Origin: Chiua virens
Taxonomy: Eukaryota; Basidiomycota; Agaricomycetes; Boletales; Boletaceae
Assembly: GCA_019787685.1 (NCBI GenBank)
Contig: JAHNUO010000009.1
Coordinates: forward strand, 1,736,001 to 1,800,000
Direction of reading: 5' to 3'
DNA length: 64,000 bases
Shown in pieces: positions 22,420-32,594 of this stretch (within the stretch, counting starts at the first letter, position 1; every line of letters starts with the position of its first letter). The position numbers were made by a program, and so were the translations under genes. The notes beneath the pieces were generated by a model. That model had not been told where the DNA came from. It saw only the letters and a program-made list of their open reading frames with translations, and did no database searches.

Positions 22420-23996
22420 CACGCTCCCCCCCCTTGCAACTCATCCTTGATATGAAAGTACAATGGTCCTTGACATTCAACATGCTCAGTCGCGTGCTCG
22501 AACTCAAAGAGGTAAGCATAATATCTGATGATGTTTGTGTGCTTACACTCCACTTGCTGATATTAATACAGGACATCAATACTTTTGTTGAACAGCTGGC
22601 ATTCAAAGATCGCAGGAACGATCCAGAGAAGCACTGCAAAGTCCTGGGGCTCCAGTTATCGGAAGAGGAGTGGGACCAAGTCCACCTCCTTCTAGCCCTT
22701 CTTGTGGTACGTCATTATTATCTTTCCTTTCATCACACACTGATGTGACACCGTTCACATTAGTTTGCCGAAAATGCTCAACATGCATTCTCGACAGAGC
22801 AGGGACCTACACTGCACACAGCCCTCCCGGCCCTGGAGACGCTACACAAAGCATGGTCATCGCGCATGAAGAGCAAGAAGTTTACAAAATTCAGTGCCGC
22901 ACTTGAAGCAGGGGTACAAAAATCTTGCACTACTATGAGCGTACGGCGACATCCGATGCACATATCATAGCAATGAGTAAGTGGTCTTGCAATATGTCAT
23001 ACCTATCTGATGCCTGCTTTCTTTCTCTAGTTCTTGATCCTCATCAAAAGCTCAACTACATCTGTGCCAATTGGGGCAAACGGCTTGCAAATGAAGCAAC
23101 GAAGCATGCCGAATTAATTGTAAGTTTTTTTTTCAATCATGTTCTCCATTAATGAATCCAACAGTACAAGGAACGTTATTATATGATGTACAACTTTGAC
23201 ACCGATGCCCCACAGCCCACGGACCACAAACGTCGCATCACAACACGCAACCCCAAACTTGACACCCTTTTGGGGTCCAATATTGACAATGAGAGTGATG
23301 GCGAGGACGAGGATGCAATCGGCCGGAACCGGAGCAGCAAGCATGGTGGCGATCCCACACGCCCGTGGCTACAAGGATTCCACGACTACCTCAACATGCG
23401 GGAACACCTCGGCGACACCACCATTGTGCAGTGGTGGGGAATGCATTCCGCGCGATACCCAGTGTGGGGATCCCTGGCATGGGACTTTCTCCCCATCATG
23501 GCCAGTTCTGTATCATCAGAACACGCATTTTCGTCTGCGGGGATAACCATCAGCAAGCGCCACAACTGTCTCAAGGCCGATGTCATGGAAGCCCTTCAAT
23601 TCTTGAAGTGTAGTACAAGGTCGAGTGTCCTGGTTCAAGACTCAGAGGATCCTTTGCTCACTCACGAGGTGCATGGGAAGCAAGATTCTGGCGACGATGA
23701 GGAGGAGACTGAGGATGAGTGGGATGGTAATATTGAATAGCTTATTTTCGAGTCTATAGTACTACATTTTATCTTGTACTTAGCATTTTGGTACTGCACC
23801 TTGTGTCAAGCCATGGCTTAGGCCTAGGCTCGGGCTTTCGAGCCGGGCTGGGCCATCTTTAGGGGCTTTAAAGGCCTGGAGCCAGGCTTGTGATTTTGTG
23901 AAGCCACTAGCCCCCTAAGCCGGGCCCAAGCCGGGGCTTTTGGGCTGGGCCGGGCCGCGGAATCACTAGTGGTGGTCGGAGGGGTGAGCGTGGTGG

Positions 23997-26900
23997 TCAA
24001 GGTGGTGGAAGGGCTGAGAGGCGGGAGACTGAGGGGAAATCCTTGGGGTGGAGGCGCTTATAAGCGTCGATGGTTTCCTTGGCATTTCCTAGGTTGGCCT
24101 CAGGTTCCCAAGAGTCATCAGAGGCGGAGTAGCCCTTCCAGTAGATCAGGAACTTGTGGTTGCGCGGGTTCTGGGTGTGACAAAGGATCTGCTCAATTTC
24201 GTATTCCTCTTTGCCGGCTATAAGGTCCAGCGGGGGTTTCGGGAAGTTTGGTCCGTAGGTTTCCATTTCCCAATATGGGGAAAGGAGCAAAGCATGGAAG
24301 ACCGGATGGATTTTCCAGGTCTTGGGCAGGCAGAGGCGGTAGGTGAGTGGTGAAAGGACCTCCATGATGGTAAAGGGTCCTTCGTGGCGTGATGCAAGTT
24401 TTGGGGAGATGAGTTCCCGTTTCAAATTGCGGGCTTCCAGCCAAACCTGATCGCCTTTTGAGAAGGGTTTGAACTTCCTAAAAGAGTGAGCTTTCATGGC
24501 TTGCTGGGTGAGTTTGTGTGTGGCGAGGGCTTCGTCGCGGGCAGCGGAGAGAGTTTTGAGGTGTTCCTCAATGGCAGGGAGTTTGGTTTCCGCAATGATA
24601 GTGGGCAAGGGACGGGGTTCGTAGCCCATCATCAGGAAGAATGGTGATTTGCCAGTGATGGAGTGGGGTTGGTGGTTGTGTGCAAATTCGGCCATAGGGA
24701 GTAAGTCAGCCCATTTCTCCAGATTGTTTTGACAATACATGCAGAGGTAGGTCTCGACTTCTTGATTAATGCGTTCCGTCTCACCATCGGATTGGGGATG
24801 GTAGGCGGTGGAGAGGGAGAGGCGGTATCTGATGAGTCGGGAGAGCTCTTTCACGAAGGTGGAAGCGAACTGCGGACCACAGTCAGAGATGATCTTGTCG
24901 TAGAGGCCGAATCTCGTGTACACCTTGTGAAAAAAGAGGCAGGCTATACCTGCAGAGTCGGCGAATTTCACAGTGGGGCAAAGAATTACCCCCTTTGTAA
25001 GGCCATGGTCAACCACAACCATGAGGGAGTCATAACCTTCCGTGGAGATGGGGAGATCCATGATGAGATCAACGAAGACGTTCTGGAAGGGGCGAGTGCA
25101 AGTAGAGGGAATCGGAGAGAGCGGAGGAGTGGTAGGATGGGTGTTGACCTTGTGCTGTTGGCATGAGGCACAACCAGAGACATAGGAGCGGATGAAGGAA
25201 GCAAGGCCAGGCCACCAAAATTCGGTGGCAACCAGCTGGCGAGTTTTCAAGAAGCCAGGGTGTCCAGTGGTGTGGGAGTCGTGGTGGCGAGCAACAATTT
25301 GTTGCCGGAGTTCACGGTTAGATGCGACATAGATGCGACCTTGGTAGGTCAGGACACCGGCATCGTAGTGCCAGTTGGAGAGGCGGGAGCAGAATGATAG
25401 TAGAAGACTGCCATCCATGGCATTGAGGGTGCCCAAGACAAGCGGATCCACAGCTGAGGAGCGGGAGATCAGGTCTTGGAGGTCCGTGGTGACGAGGTTA
25501 ACAAAGACGTTGTCCGGGAGGAGGGTTACGTCTTCGTTGTCCAAGTCCGAGGTGATATGATCAGGACGGCGGGAGAGCATGTCCGGACCGTCGAGGAGTT
25601 TGCCTGGCACATGGGAGAACGTGAGGTCAAAGTTGGCAAGGTCGAGAAGCCAGCGGGCTTGACGACGGTTGAGGTTTTGGGGTTGTCAGAAGTAGGTGAG
25701 GTTTTTGTGATCCAAGAAAACGGTCACAGGGGTAGCGCTACCATGGAGGTAGTGGCGCCAGGCTTTGAGGGAGCGTATGATGGCAAGTACATAGCTCGTG
25801 GTCATAGATGTTGTAGTTCCTTTCCGCAGTGTTGAAAGACTGCGAAAGGTAGGAGCAAGGTTTCCAGTTGCCGTTTGAGTCGGTCTGGAGGAGTACACCA
25901 CCTGATGCGAATTTAGAAGCATCAGTGGCAATGGCGAAGGGTCAAGAAGTATCTGGGAATTGAAGTACCAGATCAGAGGTAAAGGCCTTTTTAAGGCGTT
26001 CAAAGGTGGTGATCTGGGGGGAGTCCCAGGTCCAAGGTGCGTCTTTCTTGGTAAGATCAACGAGAGGGCAGGCGATGGTAGAGTAGTCCAGAATGAACCA
26101 GTGGTAGAAGTTGGCGAAGCCCATGAACGATTGGACGTCCTTGAGCTTGGTCAGAGTGGGCCAGTCGGTGATGCCAGTGACCTTAATGGGGTCCATGGCA
26201 AGTTCGCTGGGGCAAGCAATCATGCCAAGGTATTCCACTTCGGTGGTGGCGAAGTAGCATTTCTTGAGCTTGAGGTGAAGGTCGAGTTCCTTCATGCGAG
26301 TGAGAATGCGTTTGGTGTGTTCCATGTGCATGGCATCATCTTCGGAGAAGATGAGGAGGTCATCCATGTAGATGATGAGCCATCCTTCAGCAATCATGTC
26401 ACAGAAGGACTTGTTCATGAAACACTGGAACATTGTGGGAGAGTTTGTCAGTCCAAAGAACATGACCGTAGGTTCAAAGAGGCCGCAGTGTGTGATGAAC
26501 GCGGCTTTCCATTGGTGTCCATCCTTGATGCGGATGTTGTTGTAGCCCCATCGGACATCAAACTTGGTGAAAAGCTTGGCATCCTTCAGCTTATCAACGA
26601 GGTCGGAGATGAGGGGAAGGGGGTAGGCATCATGAACAGTATGCTTGTTGACGTATCGGTAGTCCTGGCAGGGGCGAAGTTTGCCATCCTTTTTCTTGAC
26701 GAAGAAGGGTGAGGCCTGAGGAGAGTTCGAGGGACAGATTTTGCCAGAAGCGAGGTGTTCGTCAATAAAATCATTGGTGGCCTTGCGCTCGTCAGGTGAC
26801 AAGGGGTAGACCTTTCCGACCTTGGGTTGGAAGGTGTCCTTTAGGTGGATCTCATGATCACAGGACCTAGAGGGGGGCATCTGCATAGAGGGTTCCTTCG

Positions 26901-27648
26901 CAAATATGGATTCGAATTCCGAATATTCCAAAGGGAGGGTGACCTTGGCTTTGGTAGCCGCGGCTGCAAGGGCGGTAGCATTGGTGAGCTTCTCCGGTAG
27001 AGTGGTCCGAACGAAGCGTTGACCCGTGCGCATGACGCAGTTCACAGAGTGTTGTACCGATTGGGTTGTAAAACGATGCCCAGTTTCAGTACCAAGGTAG
27101 TCAAAGATTTTGCCGTCCCAGATGGGATCAACATCGATGTGGCAGGTCGGGATGACCGGTGGCGGGTGAGCAAGTTTGGCGGAGTGGCGAGGTTCGTCAT
27201 GGGTGATAGGAGGGAAGTCGGGTTTGGGAGTGGTGATGGTGATGGTTTTGGTAACCCAATCGATGGTGGGGTTGGTCGCCTTGAGCCAGGGAAGGCCAAG
27301 GATGACATTCTCAGAACCACAGTGGATGATGTGGAACTTTACGCATTGGAGTACTCCACCAAGAGCAATCCGGAGGGTGGTGGTGAATTTGATATCACCG
27401 TTTCTGTTCAAGGTGGAGTCCACGTTCTGAACCGGAATAGGTTTCGGAAGGCACTCCCTAGGAAACTTGTTCTTCTGGATGAAGTGCCAGTTGATACAGT
27501 TTATCCCGGCTCCAGAGTCAACGAGAGCGCGGGTGTCGACGTCTTTCAAGGTAGCGGTAGCATTCAGTCTAATCGGGATCTGCATAGATTGACATGCTAG
27601 TTCAGCTACTAGTACATGGGTATGAGAGTGGGAAGATACCAGTGTCAA
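23997..27648 (-). pseudogene. Gypsy A Pol: protease, RT, RNase H, integrase, chromodomain
   Basis: Retroelement polyprotein. Order on the minus strand: aspartic protease (ALVDSGAGINCI), reverse transcriptase (active site YMDDLLIF near 26370), RNase H ([15 protein letters not shown]), integrase with zinc-binding HH-CC (RHHDSHTTGHPGFLKT..CASCQQH) and DDE core (FVDLIMDL, ISDCGPQF, ETERINQEV), then a chromodomain (EYEIEQILCHTQ..FLIYWKGYSASDDSWEPEANL). Defects: TGA at 25942-25944 (between DTS and PFAIATDAS) and at 25686-25688 (after LTYF), and a small frameshift near 25795 in RNase H. Pol lies in the -1 frame relative to gag. The frame closes with TGA at 23997-23999, just before the hAT insertion. 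Not functional as it stands. Confidence 0.9.
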
Positions 27649-27662
27649 ATTGGTCTTCCACC

Positions 27663-28943
27663 TTAAAAACCTGTGATGGGTTCAGGGGTGTTTGAGTTGA
27701 CTTTGTTGACACTCGTGGAGTCGTCATCATTGTCCTCTACCTCCTGCAAAGCAGGGATAGGTTTGGCTTTGGGTTTAGGTTTCCGGACCTTCTTGTTAGG
27801 CGCAGGAGTGGAACGAGCGGAGTCGGTCATGAAGACCAGGCAAGAGGAGGTGTGATGGCCGGGTTGGTGGCACCGGAAGCAGAGGTTCTTGTTGATGCAT
27901 CGCTTTCGCTCAGCATTGGTCATCTTGTTGACGCGGATAGAGTCCATGTCCATAGCATTGGGGTCTTGTTCCTTTTTACGGGAAGGAGTGGAAGAGTCGT
28001 GGAAGACAACAGCAGCAGGGGGTTTCTTGTTGCGACGAGCGATCTCATCAGTGCGTTCCCACTGCGTCTTGAAATGGATGGCCTGGGAGTACCACTTGTC
28101 GATGGTCATGGGTACAGTGTCCATTCCCTGGATCCTGCGCATAAGCAAAGGGGGAAGGCCGGCGGCGAAGAAGTTGATCAGAACTGAATCCAATCCAGTG
28201 AGGGTGGCGGTGGCAACCTTGTTGTGGAACGAGGAGATGTAAGAGGGGACATCCTTGTTGCGGGTTACCCGAGTGGTGGAGAGCCAGGCGATGGTGTTGC
28301 CCTTGGTGTTGTGGTGTTTGAAGTCCTTTCAGAACTCTGTCTGCCAGTCAGTCCAGCTCCCGAAGGAGTGGAGGGGAATAGCCTTGGCACGGAATGTATC
28401 AGCCCAAGTCTTAGCGGATCCTTCCATCATAAACGAAAGGGCGAAGGCGACATGCTTGTTATCCGTGTCATAGATGGGGTTGTTGACGAAGAGGTATGTT
28501 GCTACGTCATTGAGCCAGGGTACGGCATGGTCATAGGACCTGTCAAAAGTGGAGGGTTTTCCGAGGCGAAGCTCGACTGCCTTGCTAGACATGTTGCTAG
28601 ACGAGGTGGTGGGCATAGGGTTCGGGGTTGATACCGAAGGGAGAACCACAGAGGGGCTCGGGTTCTGGAGTGAGGAGGGTCCAGGGTTAATCCTTCGTGG
28701 GGTCGTAGGGGATGTGAAGGAAGTGAGACTTGGTATGTCGAGTGAGGCGGTAAGACGTTCAGCTAGTTGCTGAGTTTCGTCTTCAGAGTCATTCTTGACG
28801 TTGATGTCGAGGTTGTTCTCCTGGAGTTCAGAAGAAGGTGAGGTGGGTTCAGGGTTGTCGTCGGATAGATCGGACAACGGGGTGTTGGATGTCTGAAGAC
28901 TCCAACTAGGGTTGAGGAGTGGATGAGTGGGGGGTTGTCCCAA
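27663..28943 (-). pseudogene. Gypsy A Gag with one internal TGA
   Basis: Gag of the element, starting at ATG 28943 (MGQPPTHPLLNPSW). A Ser/Pro/acidic N-terminal part is followed by a capsid-like domain (ELRLGKPSTFDRSYDHAVPW, FALSFMMEGSAKTWADTF) and, near the end, a CCHC zinc knuckle (CFRCHQPGHHTSSC). A TGA at 28329-28331 interrupts the capsid region between TEF and KDFKHHN; the frame is otherwise open to TAA at 27663-27665. Pol follows in the -1 frame. Confidence 0.85.
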
Positions 28944-28987
28944 AGAAATGGTGGGCAGCTGCTGCGCGGTGGCAGGCTGGAGAAGCT

Positions 28988-28998
28988 AGTCTTGATCT
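28988..28998 (-). promoter_or_regulatory. Gypsy A self-priming primer-binding site
   Basis: On the minus strand AGATCAAGACT, two bases (TA) inside the 5' LTR. It is exactly complementary to AGTCTTGATCT in the same LTR (29515-29525), 34 nt downstream of the TATA box start, where the transcript should begin. No tRNA 3' end match (TGG...) is seen. Confidence 0.75.
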
Positions 28999-29000
28999 TA

Positions 29001-29947
29001 TGTTACGAAGCATAGACGCAAAAGTGCTAAGTACCAAGTGGCTGCAATAACTCAAACAACCACCACTTGATACGTGGCGTACTGTAGAGTTCAAGGAGGG
29101 TTACTGGTCAGCAAGTTGCTACCAGTGAGATGAGTTAGAACTTAGGACGTTGCCTAAGACATCAGTGGAACAGCCTTCACACTGTTGAAAGTTTGGGCTT
29201 GCCACACAAGTAAATCAATGTCTAGGCTCACAAAAACTATCTCAATTGGCTTCATTTGATGGAAATTTTACCTTGTGAAATTTTGAGAAGAAGTTTAGAG
29301 GCAGGATTTTTTTTCAAAAATCTGTCCAGAGCTGTCCAGCACTGTCCAGATAATGGTTGGTTTGCTGATGGAGCATCCTGTTGGGAATCTATACCCGAAG
29401 GACCAAGACTGCCCCTTGCGATCGGGGTGGACCAAGATGCTGGACGTTGGTCGCAGCAATGAGGTTGGCTTAGCTTAAGCCTGAAGAGGAGCAGTGATAC
29501 TAGCTAGATTGCATAGATCAAGACTGAGGTACAAGAGTATCACTGCACAGTATTTATACGTCGAGAATCGTGCATGGACCAATAGTCCAAAAGGGTAGCC
29601 AGGAAGAGCGGAACAGTCAAAGGGCCAAAGGAGTCGTGCGGGGCAGGAGCACCAAATGGACGAAAGTATAAAAGGTAAAACGTGGAAGCTATCCAAATGA
29701 CAGCGGAAATGAAGGCGATCCCTACCGGATCAGGAAGCAGAAGAAAGGAAGCGAAGACGGAACAATGGGTTGGGCCGGAGTTGCGTAATCGGATCAAAGA
29801 AAGAAATAGTAAATGGGGCAAAGGGTTAAGCCCTTGCTGAGTAATCCGAAGCAAGGGTAAGCCTTGCGGATTGAATGTAGGAGGTACCTGTAGTACCGAG
29901 TGTAGTGAAAGTAGCAAAACAAGCAAAGAAAAAGATGAATCGTAACA
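29001..29947 (-). repeat. Gypsy A 5' LTR (LTR1) carrying a MITE
   Basis: From TGTTACGA to GAATCGTAACA. About 18 bp are missing just inside the left end (AGTCCCAGGTAGGGCCT in other copies), and 211 bp of element F are inserted at 29160. Without it the LTR is about 735 bp. Minus-strand TATA box CGTATAAATACTG near 29560. Confidence 0.88.
29160..29370. mobile_element. MITE-like element F, copy 2 (211 bp)
   Basis: CATCAGTGGAACAG..CTGATG inside an LTR1. The uninterrupted LTR at 17374 reads CCTAAGAGCATCC across this point, so the insertion and its 2-bp GA duplication (29158-29159, 29371-29372) are proven. It lacks about 38 bp of interior present in copy 1. Confidence 0.85.
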
Positions 29948-30159
29948 ATATGGAATCATAGATAAGAGATAATGTGTGATAACATGTGTCTAATAATGAT
30001 GATATAAATATCATAATGTGGCAGCCAATGGGGTTAGATCCTGAGGACAGCCTTGACATGAGGCAAAGAGTGCCATAATAGATATTGGAGTATCTTGTGT
30101 AATGGAGTAGAGCTTGAGTAGGAAGGCAAAAAGATAATGAGTGAAACATGATTGTAACA
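29948..30159 (-). repeat. LTR2 fragment
   Basis: Reverse complement of the first part of LTR2 (TGTTACAATCATGTTTCACTC at 30159 going left). It breaks off at the gypsy A boundary. Confidence 0.75.
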
Positions 30160-30690
30160 GTTTCATTGTATGTATTCCGCTTCATCTGATTTGACTTGTT
30201 CTATTCAATTTGGCCTTATTAAGGTCATTACTATCCTAACACCTTCTTTTCCTTTGTTATCTACAAGGTTTGACACTCCTTCTTAAATACTCACCCTACA
30301 TCAATCCTGTACACTTATGTACCTAGGGTTGGATTACCTTTAACAGTCCTGGGTTGTGCCCAGGACTATAAAACCATGTTTCTAACATAAAAAATCATCT
30401 TTCTGTGTTCAGGAGATCTCCTGTTTACTCTCCTGTGTGTGAGTGAGCTGGATAGCTTTCCTTTTACCTTGTCCTATTGTTCCTCTGCGCCTCATCTACT
30501 CGAATCAATCCTCTCATCACCTTGACTCCACCTGGATACTTTTTCATCAACCACTTTTCATTCCAGATTGTTCAGCAGCCTCTAGGACTCCTAGACAAAC
30601 CTGAATCCTTCATTCCTTTGAGTATAACCCCCCTTGGGACGAACGTATTGCCCCACCTTTCTTCATTTCACCTATCATTAGTTTTCTACA
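30160..30690 (+). repeat. Repeat E, copy 1 (LTR-like)
   Basis: About 530 bp, nearly identical to 40704-41239. It has a promoter-like GGACTATAAAACC box and a transcript-like A/T-rich leader, as an LTR would. It runs into LTR4 without a gap. No TSD could be defined. Confidence 0.65.
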
Positions 30691-31252
30691 CCATATATCT
30701 CATTGGTCCAACTCTGAGATCTCTGGGTTTACTCCTTTATAACTCTGGTACAATCTCTCTCCGGACACAACTCCTGATCTCCAGACTTCACTTAGAACCT
30801 TCTTGATTTCCTCTTGTCTCTTTTCATACTAGTGTTACATTAGTAATAACCTGTGTCTTGCTTAACAGCACAGCTCTAGCCTCAGTACATACCCGACTCC
30901 ACTCTGGTTATATACTTTCCTGATTACTGTCTTACTCAGTTTCTTACCAACTCCATTACTAATCTCCATTCCACTCTGAGTATATAAACTGTAGTACCCC
31001 AACTTTGTACCCTCAGTCTGAATATTAGTTTTACCTTCTATTCCCTCCGAACTCCTTAAAAAACCTTGATGGTCTTACCTCTGCTCGACTTCACTTTAGT
31101 GTCAAGTCTCACCTCCAACCTCCATTCTCTGTTCTCCGAAATAAAGGACAGACTTGTGACAAGGGTGCACCACACATGGTGAAGCCAAGTCCCTCTGCAA
31201 GAATAACTCTGGAGTTCTGGAGTTCACACCCTGAGTAGACCCAGTCTTAACA
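30691..31252 (+). repeat. LTR4 copy 1 (5' end truncated)
   Basis: Shares blocks with the reverse complement of 34858-35466: CTCTGGGTTTACTCC, ATAACCTGTGTCTTGCTTA, TATATAAACTG, AGTCTGAATATTAGTTT, and the CTCCGAAATAAAGGACAGACT stretch. It ends GTCTTAACA. The first ~60 bp of the other copy are absent. Confidence 0.65.
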
Positions 31253-32560
31253 CATTAGCACTTAATGATACCTTGCTCTCACAGCCACACAACACATGTG
31301 GGAACGGTTATCATATTCTCACAGCCACACAACATATGTGGGAACGATCAACAAACAACACTTTGTTTGGCTATACGCTATGGCTTCAGCAAACCCTTGC
31401 AGACCGCTTTCCTCAGCATATCATCACAGAAGGAGAGAGAGATCTGGTCATCATAGCCTGCAAACTCGCTCAGCAGTGCCCATTGTGCTTCAAGATCAGA
31501 GCATCGTCCCTCAACATCTGCTGCTGCTCCCTCCCCCCCATGGTGTTCATCAGTGCTACGTTGATTGGCTGAGGATTGTCCTCCTGTGAGGCATAACAGA
31601 TGGTATATGAATTTTCCATTCTCCTATCTTCTACACCAGGGAAGTTTGTGAAGTGGATGATGTGAGGTTTGATCTCTAGACCAGGTGAGCTGCTGCTGGT
31701 CATTATCCATGGTTGGAGAAACATGAATTCTTCCTCTACCACAACAGATACTATCATGGACATGTCACAACAACACCCATAGAACACGGCATTGAGGTAC
31801 CATCAGTTAGGCTACAAAGCTGGTCAGTGCAAGAGCTGATTTTGGTAAGCACAGGTGCATCCTTACTTTATGGTGAGTGTATTGATATTCTTCGATCTCC
31901 ATGATGTCTCTAAAGTTCATATCCCACAAAACATCATCTCTATACATGTGGGACATGACTGGAGAGCAAGATTCTGGAGGTACAAAAAGTAAGCATGGTC
32001 TGTACTCTACTGGTATGCAGTCATCTAACTATTTATTCAACGAGATCTCCAGTGTGCATGACAGACTGTGTTGACAACATGTGGGTTACTAGGATCATAT
32101 ATCAGTGAGCTATCACTAGGGGAAGGTAGCCCAAAGAGGGGTGCTCACTCACATTGCCTTGTCCCCCCGAGTGTCCCATGGAGATGTATCCACAGATTTC
32201 AGGTGGCTAAAGGCCTTTACCTCCAATGTACGGTGAACGCCACCTCACTCCCTTTTTTGTAGCATACTTCTGAGGTAGATCTGCAAAATGCAAGTTGTTG
32301 TTATGTGCCTGCCACCCCCTGATGAATGCACAAATTCTACCAACAACAAATGTTTGAACCACAGAGATGCAATGTCACAAGGTGTTATGTATCTGCTTGC
32401 ATGACCCACTGCACTGCTTCAACAGGTAAGTATCCTGTATAAAGTATCAAGGGCTTGCCACTTATTCACACCTGTTCACTTCTGATCCCTATTCATCTGA
32501 CAATGTCCTAGTCTGCATGCTCCTCATCTGTTCAGCCTGTTTTATCAGGTGATGAGGGTA
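31253..32560. other. Unrecognised repeat-region sequence
   Basis: Contains a 46-bp tandem duplication (31273-31348, each unit with CTCACAGCCACACAACA) and an open stretch LFGYTLWLQQTLADRFPQH near 31360. I recognise no gene or mobile-element end here. Confidence 0.35.
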
Positions 32561-32594
32561 TAGCTTTGGGTCAGTATCATCTCATCAGTCTCTG

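Larger units (their letters stand above)
19201..23740 (+). pseudogene. hAT transposase, split by LTR insertion
   Basis: Start ATG 19201 (MSDTEELPRRPKH). A Lys/Arg-rich stretch and a BED-like finger follow (about 19680-19835: C..C, then CHQQAAHKETY). The catalytic region shows LTCDTWQASNCDGYFAVTASW, YVTCDNATNND and, after the LTR insertion, LILDMKVQWSLTFNML. The C-terminal hAT dimerisation domain is clear (MASSVSSEHAFSSAGITISK, to about 23610), followed by an acidic tail and a TAG stop at 23738-23740. Several ~50-bp introns separate the exons. Between 21051 and 22419 a solo LTR breaks the gene after ARSLAQCKELFKTIQ. Apart from that insertion I saw no clear stop, so it may have been recently active. 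Confidence 0.85.
18930..23968 (+). mobile_element. hAT DNA transposon (5039 bp) inserted in gypsy A
   Basis: Ends TAGTGATTCTGCGGCCCAGCC and, in reverse complement, TAGTGATTCCGCGGCCCGGCC, forming TIRs. A perfect 8-bp duplication GTGGTGGT flanks it (18922-18929, 23969-23976). Both subterminal regions are GC-rich with many GGGCTT/AAGCCC and GGCCC motifs. It holds a spliced hAT transposase gene and two nested LTRs. About 3.7 kb without them. Confidence 0.93.
17374..29947 (-). mobile_element. Gypsy A: Ty3/gypsy chromovirus, nested and decayed
   Basis: Minus-strand element with LTR1-type ends. Reading order: 5' LTR (29001-29947), PBS, gag, protease-RT-RNase H-integrase-chromodomain, a 3' CCHC ORF, and a truncated 3' LTR (17374-17916). 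A 5-kb hAT transposon at 18930-23968 interrupts it, and a MITE sits in the 5' LTR. Without insertions it is about 7.3 kb. Flanks are CTATG (left) and ATATG (right), only 4 of 5 alike, and they belong to different repeats, so the ends may have been rearranged. Confidence 0.85.

Noticed and set aside
24729..28631. Plus-strand frames up to 250 codons opposite gypsy A
   Set aside because: Antisense of gag/pol coding sequence; the minus strand carries all the motifs.
28988..28998. A tRNA primer-binding site for gypsy A or B
   Set aside because: No TGG start or recognisable tRNA 3' end follows either 5' LTR; the complement within the LTR itself explains the site better.
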